A stretch of 64,000 nt of DNA, from positions 62,001 through 126,000 of the forward strand of contig NZ_BSOW01000001.1 of the NCBI RefSeq assembly GCF_030160715.1. The letters are read 5' to 3'. The translations under genes and the position numbers were made by a program. Below the pieces are notes generated by a model that worked only from the letters and a program-made list of their open reading frames with translations, was not told the DNA's origin and did not search any database. This document shows, one piece after another, positions 9,252 through 16,362 of the stretch (position 1 is its first letter; each line of letters starts with the position of its first letter). The stretch comes from Bradyrhizobium iriomotense (lineage in GTDB: Bacteria > Pseudomonadota > Alphaproteobacteria > Rhizobiales > Xanthobacteraceae).

Positions 9252-9431
9252 ATGTCAGCTCGGACCATCAAGATCATCAGCGATGCGCGGCGCGCGCCGC
9301 CGTCAGAACCGGCAGATCTTCACGACGATGCCGGTCACCATCGCTACTACGGCAGCTCGATCCTGAACGGCGGCGAGCCGATCGTCGAGAGCCGTCGCGG
9401 CAAGCGGCCGCGCAACGTCTGCGGATTCTAA
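9252..9431 (+). CDS. small hypothetical protein, 59 residues
   Basis: A short ORF reading MSARTIKIISDAR at the start and ending RGKRPRNVCGF. A strong GGAGG site lies five to six bases before the ATG. The middle (YYGSSILNGGEPIVESRRG) is not low-complexity, and the C-terminus is basic with one Cys. No signal peptide or membrane helix. I do not recognise a family. It is convergent with the binding-protein gene that ends at 9464 and divergent from the YCII gene. The bases from 9044 to 9251 hold no other feature I can support. Confidence 0.5.
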   Translation: MSARTIKIISDARRAPPSEPADLHDDAGHHRYYGSSILNGGEPIVESRRGKRPRNVCGF

Positions 9432-9463
9432 AGCTAGATCCGGAAAAGTATGAGCCTCAGCGG

Positions 9464-10177
9464 TCAGGATTCGCTCAGCACCTGCTTGACGAGCTCCGCG
9501 CGCAATCTGGCGAGCTCGCCGCTTGCGGTCATCTCCTCGATCACCTTTCCGACCTTGGGCACGAGGTCGCGGTGGCGCTCGTGCAGATAGTGGTAGATGT
9601 CGATACGTTCGAGCGGCGGCGAAAGCGGATAGACCCGTGCCTGCAGGTTCAGCTTGCGCACCGCGGCGAGCCCGCTGAAAAGGTCGGTGACGATCACGTC
9701 GAAGCGATCGGCGTCCAGCATCTGGATAAGGCTCTCCAGGTTCGTGGTCGCAGTGACGCGCCCAAATCCTTGCGTGCCGTTCTCCGAGGAGCCGACGCCG
9801 CGCACGATGCCGATGCTGTAGTCCTTGATGGAATCCCAGCCGGCGACATCGAAACGAAGCTTCGTCGTGAAGACCGCAGGCTCGATATAGTTGATCGCGG
9901 GCGAGACCCGGACCAGCGTCGGGTAGTCTTTGGACAGCGTGCCGATGCGCTGGATCTCGCCATCGAGCTCGCCGGCGCTCGATAGCGCGAGGGCCCGCTT
10001 GCCGGGCACGTCCTCGAATTCGAGCTTGATGTTCAGCCGGGCATAGACCGCGCGCAGCATCTCGCCGCCGACATACTGGTCGGGGATGTTGGCAATCCGC
10101 GCCAGCCGGATGACGGACTGCGCCTGCGAAGGGTAAGCGAACAGCAGCAGCGCGCCGACCAGACCTATCCGCCACAT
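9464..10177 (-). CDS. periplasmic substrate-binding protein, family 3 (SBP_bac_3-like)
   Basis: A 237-residue exported protein. It starts with a signal peptide (MWRIGLVGALLLFAYPSQAQ) and continues as a family 3-type solute-binding fold (VIRLARIANIPDQYVGGEMLRAVYARLN split over about 20-47, then GMVRGVGSSENG-like hinge text near 125). GGGGAGA precedes the ATG at 10177. No permease or ATPase genes are nearby, so this is an orphan binding protein; some such proteins serve as sensory partners. It is divergent from the hybrid histidine kinase at 10516, which has its own periplasmic region, making a sensing partnership possible but unproven. Confidence 0.78.
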   Translation of the reverse strand: MWRIGLVGALLLFAYPSQAQSVIRLARIANIPDQYVGGEMLRAVYARLNIKLEFEDVPGKRALALSSAGELDGEIQRIGTLSKDYPTLVRVSPAINYIEPAVFTTKLRFDVAGWDSIKDYSIGIVRGVGSSENGTQGFGRVTATTNLESLIQMLDADRFDVIVTDLFSGLAAVRKLNLQARVYPLSPPLERIDIYHYLHERHRDLVPKVGKVIEEMTASGELARLRAELVKQVLSES

Positions 10178-10320
10178 GATGCGTCTCCCCGCTCGCCCTG
10201 CTGCCACCGAATTCAGGAATCGGTACGATCTACCGCAGATGGTGATTGCGTCCCCGCGAATCACCGCGGCCATCGGCCGCCTGGAACGCGGCCGACTTCC
10301 GCACTTTCACCGGTGTCATT

Positions 10321-10339
10321 TTAGCACGCACGGTGCTAA
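10321..10339. repeat. 7-bp inverted repeat in the divergent intergenic region
   Basis: TTAGCAC and GTGCTAA flank a five-base spacer, between the binding-protein gene (leftward) and the hybrid kinase gene (rightward). It has dyad symmetry suitable for a regulator site; no T run follows, so it is unlikely to be a terminator. The rest of the 338-base interval (10178-10515) shows nothing else I can support. Confidence 0.4.
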
Positions 10340-10515
10340 TTTGTGCAGGCGTCCCGCGGCTGGGCGCAAAAATTGCCCCCCACAGACGATGAATCGTCCA
10401 GGATATGGCAGGGAGGCTGCGCGAGCGGGTCTGGTCTTCCAGGGGAGGTCGAACTGTCGGACTGCTGGCGGCCGCCGTGGGCCGACGCAGGATCGCCGCC
10501 ATCTCGGGGGAGTGC

Positions 10516-12912
10516 ATGGGCAACGCAGGTGAGCACGATCCCAATCGCGGCCGCGCGATCGCGCCGGCGGCTGCGAATGAGGATCTGCCGCGAATCGGGG
10601 GGGCGATCGGGTTCCTGCTGCCCCGCGTCTTCTCCTGGTTCCGCAGCGGCATCGGCCTGCGCCTGCTTGCCGCCGTTCTCCTGTTCTCCTCGATCGTGAC
10701 TCTGACCCTGACCGCGCTTCAGCTTTATCTGGATTACCATCGCGAGGTCGCCATCATCGAGACACGGCTCAACGAGATCGGCCGCAGCTATCTCGGCAGC
10801 CTTGGCGAAAGCCTGTGGAGTCTCGACAGGAACCAGCTCGAGCTCCAGCTCAACGGCATCCTTCGGCTGCCGGACATCCAGGCTGTCGAGATTCGCGAAT
10901 TCGCCGATCGCCCCAATCCGCTTCGGGTAGTGGTCGGCGACAGCGGCGGCCGCTCGGTCGTGGCCCGCGACTATCCGATCGACTACGTCTCGCAAGGCGA
11001 GAAGCACAGGATCGGCACGCTGCATGTCGAGGCGACGCTGACCGACGTCTACAGGCAATTGCTGAACCGTGCCCTGATCATCCTGGCGAGCCAGGCGGCA
11101 AAGACGTTCCTCGTCTCGCTCTTCATTATTTACATGTTCCATCTGCTGGTCACCCGGCACCTCGTCGCCATCGCCGAGTTCGTCAGCAAATTCACGCTGG
11201 CGCGGCAGCAGCCGCCGTTGCACCTGGAGCGCGGGCCGTCGCACGAGCTCGACGAGCTCGACAAGGTGATCGACGCATTCAACGCCATGTGCTCGAGCCT
11301 GCAGCGTGCGTATGGCGATCTGCGGCTCGCCAACGTCAACCTCGAACGCGATCTCCAGGTCCGGCGGCGTGCCGAGGATGATGCGCGGCGCAGCGAGCAG
11401 CGCTTCCGCGACTACGCGGAAACCGCGTCCGACTGGTTCTGGGAGACCGGGCCGGATCACGTGTTCACCTATATCTCGGATCGCGCGGGCTCCTTCGGGA
11501 TGCTGCGTGATCGCGTGGTCGGCAGGCGGCGTCCCGACGGCGCAATCGATCTGGAGACCGAGCCGCAGAAATGGCGCGACCACATGGCGGCGCTGGAGCG
11601 CCACGAGCCGTTCCGCAAGTTCGAGTATCGCGGCCGCGATGCCGCCGGACGTATCAGGCATTTCAGCGTCAACGGCCGCCCGGTGTTCGACGCTGACGGC
11701 CGCTTCCTGGGCTATCGCGGCTCGACCACCGACCTCACCGAACAGCACGAGACCGAGGAGCGGCTGCGGCAATCGCAGAAGATGGACGCGATCGGCCAGC
11801 TCACCGGCGGCGTCGCGCATGATTTCAACAACGTGCTGACGGTCATCACCGGGACCATCGAGATCCTGCAGGAAGGTCTTGCCGACAAGCCGCAGCTTGC
11901 CGCAATCGCGCAGCTGATCGACGAGGCAGCGACGCGCGGCGCCGAGATCACTTCTCAGCTTCTGACCTTCGCGCGGCGCCAGCCGCTCGATCCGCGAGAG
12001 ATCGACGTCAACGGCCTCGTGGTCGAGACCGCGCGGCTGCTCAATCCGATCCTCGGCGAGCACATCGAGATCAACGCCGAGCTCGCCGACGATGCGTGGT
12101 TCGCGATGGCCGATCCCTCACAGCTTTCCTCGGCGATCGTCAATCTCGCCGTCAACGCGCGCGATGCCATGCCGGGCGGCGGCAAGCTCACGCTTCAGAC
12201 CGCCAATCGCGTGCTCGACGGCGCGGGCGAGTCCGGCGATCGCGAGATGGAGCCGGGCGAGTTCGTGATGATCGCGGTCGCCGATACCGGTCATGGCATC
12301 CCGACCGACATCCGCGACCGCGTGTTCGAGCCGTTCTTCACCACCAAGGGCGTCGGCCGGGGCACCGGGCTCGGGCTCAGCATGGTCTACGGCTTCGCCA
12401 AGCAGACCGGCGGCACGGTCGTGATCGAGAGCGAGGAAGGTCGCGGCACGGTGGTGAGGCTGTTTCTGCCGCGCTCGATCGGTCGGACGGCGAGCCCGGC
12501 CGGGCCCGTGGCGGCGCCCAGCCCGGCGCGCGGACACGAGACGATCCTGGTGGTCGAGGACGATCCGCTGGTGCAGGGCTATGTGATCGCCCAGCTCGGC
12601 AGTCTCGGCTATCGGACGCTGGTTGCCAGCGATGGTGCGGCCGCGCTCGCGCTGGTGGGGCAGGGCGTCAAGTTCGATCTCTTGTTCACCGACATCATCA
12701 TGCCCGGCGGCATGAACGGACGTGAATTGGCGGAGGCGATCCGCGAGCGACGTCCGGATGTGAGGGTGCTCTACACGTCAGGCTATACCGACGACGCCAT
12801 CGTGCATGAGGGCCACCTCGATCCCGGTGTGGCGCTGCTGAGAAAACCCTATCGGAAGTCGGAACTGTCGCAGAAGATCCGCGAAGTGCTGACGGGCAGC
12901 CTGCCGTATTGA
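10516..12912 (+). CDS. hybrid sensor histidine kinase/response regulator
   Basis: A 798-residue membrane sensor. Order: transmembrane helix about 45-68 (LRLLAAVLLFSSIVTLTLTA), periplasmic sensor region, second helix about 190-212 (FLVSLFIIYMFHLLVT), HAMP-like linker, PAS domain about 294-410, HisKA with the phospho-acceptor His in [13 protein letters not shown] (about 430), HATPase_c about 525-650 ([36 protein letters not shown]) and a C-terminal receiver about 675-792 (ILVVEDDPLV, acceptor Asp in LLFTDIIMPGG). The ATG at 10516 follows GGGGGAG by three bases and is the likely start; the frame is open further upstream. The same kinase-receiver core recurs at the C-terminus of the giant kinase encoded near 31 kb, suggesting duplication of this module. 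Confidence 0.88.
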   Translation: MGNAGEHDPNRGRAIAPAAANEDLPRIGGAIGFLLPRVFSWFRSGIGLRLLAAVLLFSSIVTLTLTALQLYLDYHREVAIIETRLNEIGRSYLGSLGESLWSLDRNQLELQLNGILRLPDIQAVEIREFADRPNPLRVVVGDSGGRSVVARDYPIDYVSQGEKHRIGTLHVEATLTDVYRQLLNRALIILASQAAKTFLVSLFIIYMFHLLVTRHLVAIAEFVSKFTLARQQPPLHLERGPSHELDELDKVIDAFNAMCSSLQRAYGDLRLANVNLERDLQVRRRAEDDARRSEQRFRDYAETASDWFWETGPDHVFTYISDRAGSFGMLRDRVVGRRRPDGAIDLETEPQKWRDHMAALERHEPFRKFEYRGRDAAGRIRHFSVNGRPVFDADGRFLGYRGSTTDLTEQHETEERLRQSQKMDAIGQLTGGVAHDFNNVLTVITGTIEILQEGLADKPQLAAIAQLIDEAATRGAEITSQLLTFARRQPLDPREIDVNGLVVETARLLNPILGEHIEINAELADDAWFAMADPSQLSSAIVNLAVNARDAMPGGGKLTLQTANRVLDGAGESGDREMEPGEFVMIAVADTGHGIPTDIRDRVFEPFFTTKGVGRGTGLGLSMVYGFAKQTGGTVVIESEEGRGTVVRLFLPRSIGRTASPAGPVAAPSPARGHETILVVEDDPLVQGYVIAQLGSLGYRTLVASDGAAALALVGQGVKFDLLFTDIIMPGGMNGRELAEAIRERRPDVRVLYTSGYTDDAIVHEGHLDPGVALLRKPYRKSELSQKIREVLTGSLPY

Positions 12913-12947
12913 TCCCGCGAGGAGCGCAAAAGACCAGTATGTGCGCG

Positions 12948-12985
12948 AAAAAGGAAAGGCGCGGCGGGGAAGACCCCGTCGCGCC
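12948..12985 (-). terminator. Rho-independent terminator of the rreB transcript
   Basis: On the minus strand a 12-bp stem (GGCGCGACGGGG with CCCCGCCGCGCC, one A-C mismatch, loop TCTT) is followed by TTTCCTTTTT. It lies about 63 bases after the rreB stop. It would end a transcript of about 165-170 bases begun near 13115. The histidine-kinase gene converges on it from the other side. Confidence 0.8.
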
Positions 12986-13047
12986 CGATCTGTTGTCTCG
13001 CTGGTCCAGGGCTGAGAGCGCCCCGTTGCCAGGCTTTTCGTCAAAGC

Positions 13048-13092
13048 CTAGCGGGCGATCCCAGCGAGGTGACAGCGCTTGAGATAAGACAC
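13048..13092 (-). CDS. rreB: rreB, 14-residue peptide with extended Shine-Dalgarno
   Basis: GTG-started ORF of 14 codons plus TAG, peptide MSYLKRCHLAGIAR. It is preceded without a gap by a 17-base sequence complementary to the 16S rRNA 3' end. The stop is followed by a small 7-bp hairpin and then a strong terminator, giving a transcript near 165 bases. All of this (14 residues, GTG start, 17-base Shine-Dalgarno, length) matches what I recall of rreB, the ribosome-regulated small mRNA reported in Bradyrhizobium and conserved in Bradyrhizobiaceae, where the over-long ribosome site limits translation. The function of the peptide itself is unknown. Confidence 0.85.
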   Translation of the reverse strand: MSYLKRCHLAGIAR

Positions 13093-13108
13093 TGGATCAC
13101 CTCCTTTC
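13092..13108 (-). promoter_or_regulatory. 17-base extended ribosome-binding site of rreB
   Basis: On the minus strand GAAAGGAGGTGATCCAG runs into the GTG start, sharing its first G. It is complementary to all of the conserved 16S rRNA tail (CTGGATCACCTCCTTTC). Ordinary sites in this window match only 4-7 bases. Confidence 0.9.
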
Positions 13109-13126
13109 GTTGGTTTCGGGAGACTC

Positions 13127-13155
13127 AATATAAGTCGAGACCGCGCGACGGAACA
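13127..13155 (-). promoter_or_regulatory. candidate rreB promoter
   Basis: TATATT on the minus strand (13132-13127) would serve as -10, with TGTTCC 17 bases upstream as a weak -35. Initiation about seven bases on, near 13119, and the terminator at 12948 give a transcript close to 165-170 bases. Confidence 0.4.
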
Positions 13156-13232
13156 GGGCCTGTTCGCAATGCCCAAAAGGCGGGGTCTGGACGGTTGAGG
13201 AGCCCCGCGCGCCGTGTTAGGTGATCCTCGAT

Positions 13233-13306
13233 GCGGGTGTAGCTCAATGGTAGAGCAGCAGCCTTCCAAGCTGAATACGAGGGTTCGATTCCCTTCACCC
13301 GCTCCA
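13233..13306 (+). tRNA. tRNA-Gly (anticodon UCC)
   Basis: A 74-base cloverleaf with encoded CCA. The acceptor stem GCGGGTG pairs with CACCCGC, the D stem GCTC with GAGC, the anticodon loop is CTTCCAA (UCC), and the T arm is GAGGGTTCGATTCCCTT. The outermost anticodon-stem pair is a G-A mismatch. It decodes GGA/GGG glycine codons. No integrase or attachment-site duplication was seen next to its 3' end. Confidence 0.95.
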
Positions 13307-13813
13307 ATGATTTCAATGACTTAGCGGGCCAGGAGCGCTTCGTTCCGGCAAGCCGCGCAGTCTCATTCCGGCAAATTTTGCTTTGGCTTGCGGCGTGCTT
13401 CGCTGTCCAAAGACAAAGAAGCAGTCGCGTTTCGGATTTCATTCCCTGGTGATGCGAGGCAAGCGTCACGGCCGAGCACATCGCGTTCACCCCTGCATCG
13501 ACAGGCAGAACATTTTCGCTCCCGGCGGGCTTTGGGCAACGCCCTGGATGGAGAGGTTTTGCCTGCGATCACCGCGATCGCTTCGCGCTACAAGGCGCGA
13601 ACCGCTTCCATGGCCAGGTGGATCTGGTGACGGCGGAGGAGCTGGCGAAATTCTGGCGGGAATAGCTAAACGCGTAGCGGCGCATCGCTGCCAACTGCTG
13701 CGGCGCGGCCTTAGCTCGCGTCCGCGGACAAAAGTAGAAGCGGCCGATTCACATACCCTAATGCGCAGGGCGACCCAGCCTATCACACTGATCGGGCTGG
13801 AAAGGGGGCTGCC
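13307..13813. other. 507-base stretch after the tRNA without a convincing gene
   Basis: Several overlapping frames are open but none has a ribosome site and protein-like composition. One plus-strand frame without a start codon, ending with TAG at 13663-13665, reads sensibly over its last 29 codons (DRFALQGANRFHGQ then VDLVTAEELAKFWRE), so this may be the decayed 3' end of a gene. Confidence 0.4.
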
Positions 13814-13909
13814 ATGGCGATGGATCGCGTGGAACAGGCCTTCATTGCAACTGCCATTACGGGTTTTCTCGTGATGACGGGCGCAATTGTCTGGATGATG
13901 CTGAGCTGA
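13814..13909 (+). CDS. 31-residue single-helix membrane protein
   Basis: A tiny ORF encoding MAMDRVEQAF and then a hydrophobic helix, IATAITGFLVMTGAIVWMML. AAAGGGGG lies five bases before the ATG, a strong ribosome site. The N-terminus is short and hydrophilic, so it is probably a bitopic inner-membrane peptide. A second tiny membrane ORF begins 17 bases after its stop, suggesting a two-gene unit. I do not know a function. It was found by reading rather than by length, so the translation claim rests on the ribosome site and the hydrophobic profile. Confidence 0.55.
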   Translation: MAMDRVEQAFIATAITGFLVMTGAIVWMMLS

Positions 13910-13926
13910 AAGGGCGGGAGGTTATC

Positions 13927-14007
13927 TTGCGCGTCGCGCTGCCTTACGCCGCGGTTGTTCTATGCCTCGCGGTGACCGCTTGGCTGGCCATCGCTCATCT
14001 ATTCTAG
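13927..14007 (+). CDS. 26-residue hydrophobic peptide (TTG start)
   Basis: A 26-codon ORF with a TTG start and GGGAGG five bases upstream. The product is almost wholly hydrophobic (VALPYAAVVLCLAVTAWLAI) with one Cys and a terminal AHLF. It follows the 31-residue membrane ORF closely, so the pair may form a small membrane complex or act as a leader-type unit. Its stop overlaps the stop of a gene on the other strand. Function unknown. Confidence 0.45.
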   Translation: MRVALPYAAVVLCLAVTAWLAIAHLF

Positions 14008-14219
14008 CTGTCAACTTGCTGTGAGCGCGACGGTCGGACGTTACGTCCGGACGGCTGACCCTCGCTGGGCGGAAGGTCGCGACGTCCCAGCTCGTCACGC
14101 AGGCGCAGGCCACTCACGAGGTGATCGCTGTTACGCAGCAGCGCGAGGGCCTCGCGCACCAGCTCGCGCGAAGTCGCCAGCAGCTTGGTGTCCAGCGCGT
14201 GGTTGGGTGCGTAGATCAT
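14004..14219 (-). CDS. small hypothetical protein, about 71 residues
   Basis: Begins MIYAPNHALDTKLLATSREL and continues VREALALLRNSDHLVSGLRL, a helical Leu/Arg-rich segment, then a basic, Ser/Pro-rich tail. GGAAAG lies seven bases before the ATG at 14219; a Met five codons upstream lacks such a site. No signal peptide, membrane helix or Cys. It lies on the same strand as the receiver gene at 14280-14684, 60 bases downstream of it, and could be read from the same sigma-EcfG promoter. Family not recognised. Confidence 0.5.
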   Translation of the reverse strand: MIYAPNHALDTKLLATSRELVREALALLRNSDHLVSGLRLRDELGRRDLPPSEGQPSGRNVRPSRSQQVDS

Positions 14220-14279
14220 CCAATGTCTTTCCATCTCGTGACGATCGGCGGCGCAAGGGTGATCATGCGCCGTTGCTTG

Positions 14280-14684
14280 TTAGATCCGCGGATTGTCGAT
14301 CAGTGCAGTCAGCTTCCGGGCCATCGCCGCAAGGTCGATCGGTTTCTCCAGGAGCAGCACATTCTGGAACTCGGAAATGATTGAGATTCTGTCGTAGCCC
14401 GTGGTGAAGACGAACGGCACTTGGCGCGCTCTGAGCTCGCGGGCAATGGGAAAGATCATCCCGGTGCGAAGGTTCACGTCGAGGACTGCGGCGTCGAGGA
14501 CGCTGCCATCGCGCAGAATTTCGACTGCGTCCTCAAGGTGTCCGACGGGCCCGGCGATCTCGGCACCGAGGGTGCGGAGCGTCTCGCCGATGTCATCGGC
14601 GAGGAAATATTCGTCCTCCACCACGAGGATACGGCGGCCTGCAAGCGGCATGCGTTGACGGGACAACGCGGACGATGCGGACAT
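14280..14684 (-). CDS. single-domain response regulator, FTTGY (FAT-GUY-like) receiver
   Basis: A 134-residue stand-alone receiver. ILVVEDEYF (19-27) carries the acidic pocket, Asp69 in AAVLDVNLR is the phospho-acceptor, Thr/Thr in VPFVFTTGYD (about 89-98) is the switch strand and Lys114 in LLEKP the conserved lysine. The PFxF(A/T)TGY segment is like the FAT GUY receivers tied to the alphaproteobacterial general stress response, partners of HWE/HisKA_2 kinases. No output domain. GGAGG precedes the ATG, and a perfect sigma-EcfG promoter lies 62 bases upstream. An HWE kinase is encoded 2 kb away. Confidence 0.88.
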   Translation of the reverse strand: MSASSALSRQRMPLAGRRILVVEDEYFLADDIGETLRTLGAEIAGPVGHLEDAVEILRDGSVLDAAVLDVNLRTGMIFPIARELRARQVPFVFTTGYDRISIISEFQNVLLLEKPIDLAAMARKLTALIDNPRI

Positions 14685-14745
14685 GGTGCCTCCAGCGCTC
14701 CCTCCGGGCAGATAGGAACATAAGCCGGGGAGGCGCCTTGGTGCA

Positions 14746-14770
14746 AACGATGCAAGCGAAGGTCGGTTCC
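14746..14770 (-). promoter_or_regulatory. sigma-EcfG promoter of the receiver gene
   Basis: On the minus strand GGAAC, exactly 16 bases, then CGTT: a perfect general-stress sigma-factor site. It points into the receiver gene that starts at 14684, with a leader of about 55 bases. It abuts the ATG of the divergent cheB-like gene. Confidence 0.8.
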
Positions 14771-15778
14771 ATGAGCAACCACGACATCATCGTCATCGGG
14801 GGCTCGGCTGGGGCGACCGCGCCGTTGAAGCAGATCCTGGGCCGCCTGCCGGCGGGCCTGCCAGCTGCCATATTCATTGTGTTGCACATACCGGCGCAGG
14901 GCATAGGCATCCTCTCCCAAGTCGCCAGCAGCGCCAGCAAGCTTCCGGTCCGGCAGGCGGAGAACGGAATGAAAATCGAGACCGGCCACGTCTACCTGGC
15001 GGCGCCTGACCACCATCTGCTGCTCTCGGCCGATCATGTGGTCCTTGGGCGCGGCCCGCGCGAAAACATGGTGCGGCCGGCGATCGATGCGCTGTTTCGT
15101 TCGGCGGCACTGCACCACGGTCCGCGCGTGATCGGCGTGCTCCTGAGCGGCCTGTTGTCCGATGGCTCGGCCGGTCTCAACGCCATCAAGCGCTGCGGCG
15201 GGACGACCGTCGTCCAGGATCCTTCGGATGCCATCTCCGAAGAGATGCCAAGACGCGCCATGGAGGCAACCACCATCGATCTCTGCATGCCCGGCGCCGC
15301 CGTGGGCGACGTCTTGTCCGATCTCGTCAAAGAACCCGCCGGGCACGCGCTGCCGATCCCGCCGGAGATCAGGCTCGAGGTTGAGATCGCCGCCGGCGAC
15401 CGGATCGGAAGCGACAGTCTAACCTCGCTTGCCGATCCAGTCGCGCTGACCTGTCCGGCCTGTGGCGGCGTCCTGTCCGAGGTCAAGGGATCGGTCCCGA
15501 CGCGTTTCCGCTGCCAGGTCGGTCATGCCTATACCGCAGATGCCCTTGCCAGGGAGCAGGAGGGACGCGTGGATGAAGCCATGCGGGTCGCGCTGCGCAT
15601 CATCGAGGAACGCGCGGAGCTGGTGCAGCGCATGGCTCGCGACGGCAGGCGCAACGGCCGGTCTGCGGTCGCCGAGATGTACGAGGCGCGGGCGGCCGAA
15701 TATCGCGAAAATGCCGACATGATCCGGCGCGTCGTGCTACAATCGCTCGATCCTCCGGCTCGCAAACGGGAGTCTTAG
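14771..15778 (+). CDS. CheB-type protein-glutamate methylesterase with Cys-rich C-terminal tail
   Basis: A 335-residue stand-alone CheB methylesterase without a receiver domain. The catalytic triad is visible: Ser12 in IGGSAGAT, His39 in VLHIPAQG and Asp131 in LLSDGSAGL. After residue 200 comes an extra domain with LTCPACGGVL (about 226) and FRCQVGHAYT (about 247), a CxxC plus C/H pair that looks like a zinc ribbon, then a long helix. CheB removes methyl groups from chemoreceptors; no receptor gene is nearby. The start at 14771 has GAAGG eight bases upstream; an in-frame Met seven codons earlier is less likely because it overlaps the opposite promoter. A coiled-coil gene follows nine bases on. 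Confidence 0.85.
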   Translation: MSNHDIIVIGGSAGATAPLKQILGRLPAGLPAAIFIVLHIPAQGIGILSQVASSASKLPVRQAENGMKIETGHVYLAAPDHHLLLSADHVVLGRGPRENMVRPAIDALFRSAALHHGPRVIGVLLSGLLSDGSAGLNAIKRCGGTTVVQDPSDAISEEMPRRAMEATTIDLCMPGAAVGDVLSDLVKEPAGHALPIPPEIRLEVEIAAGDRIGSDSLTSLADPVALTCPACGGVLSEVKGSVPTRFRCQVGHAYTADALAREQEGRVDEAMRVALRIIEERAELVQRMARDGRRNGRSAVAEMYEARAAEYRENADMIRRVVLQSLDPPARKRES

Positions 15779-15787
15779 AGGCATCCC

Positions 15788-16069
15788 ATGGCCCTGTCCC
15801 TCGCCGAGTGTACTCAGCAGCTCAACGCCGAGCAGCGTCTTCTCGTCAAGGCCGATCGGGACATCGAAGAGGGCTGGCAGCGGATTCGCGACCAGGAAGA
15901 CCGGGTGCGCGACCTCACGGCCGGCGGGCACGACACCGGCCAGGCGGAGCGGCTCGTCGAGCTCCTCAAGCAGACCGTGGTCGAGTGGGAGCGCCACCGC
16001 ACCTTGATCGAGCAGCGGGTCATCTATCTTCGGGAGCAGGTTGATCCGGCGCCGCAGGGCCGCGGCTGA
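15788..16069 (+). CDS. small helical/coiled-coil protein
   Basis: A 93-residue Glu/Arg/Gln-rich protein, nearly all predicted helix (LLVKADRDIEEGWQRIRDQ and LVELLKQTVVEWERHRTLIE). No Cys apart from one near the N-terminus, no membrane segment. AGAGG lies six bases before the ATG. It follows the cheB-like gene by nine bases and so is almost surely in its operon; a scaffold or partner of the methylesterase is a guess. From 16070 to 16362 I find no gene I can support, and no clear promoter. Confidence 0.7.
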   Translation: MALSLAECTQQLNAEQRLLVKADRDIEEGWQRIRDQEDRVRDLTAGGHDTGQAERLVELLKQTVVEWERHRTLIEQRVIYLREQVDPAPQGRG

Positions 16070-16362
16070 CGGGCGGTCTTCTCAGGTTCGCACCGATCTC
16101 GAACATGCTCGACGCTGCGGCGCCAGCGATGTTCTCGTCGAGCAGCCGGCACCTGGTTGCGCTGGCGAGCCTGACCAGGGCCGCGAGCTCTTCGGACATT
16201 GCATCGCGGGTTCCTGCTGCACCAGCGAAGATGAGCTTCCCGCCGGGACTGGCGACGTTCGGCCACCGGCTGAGCGAGCGCCATTTCTACCATTGACCTG
16301 TTGGGGTAACATCAGTTTTTGCTATTTGGAGGGGCTGGGCGCCCGTCGCTCCCGGCCAGCCA

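Noticed and set aside
10336..12063. 575-codon minus-strand frame
   Set aside because: Antisense to the hybrid histidine kinase; no domain or ribosome site.
13092..13108. GGATCACCTCCTTTC on the plus strand, looking like the 3' end of a 16S rRNA gene
   Set aside because: No rRNA sequence precedes it. Read on the minus strand it is the extended ribosome site of rreB.
13233..13306. tRNA-Gly as an integration site for a genomic island
   Set aside because: No integrase, no duplicated 3' tRNA end and no obvious composition jump were seen in the following 10 kb.
16105..16296. 63-codon plus-strand frame between the small helical protein and the CheB-CheR kinase
   Set aside because: No ribosome site and Ser/Ala-rich text; two minus-strand frames cover the same bases equally well.
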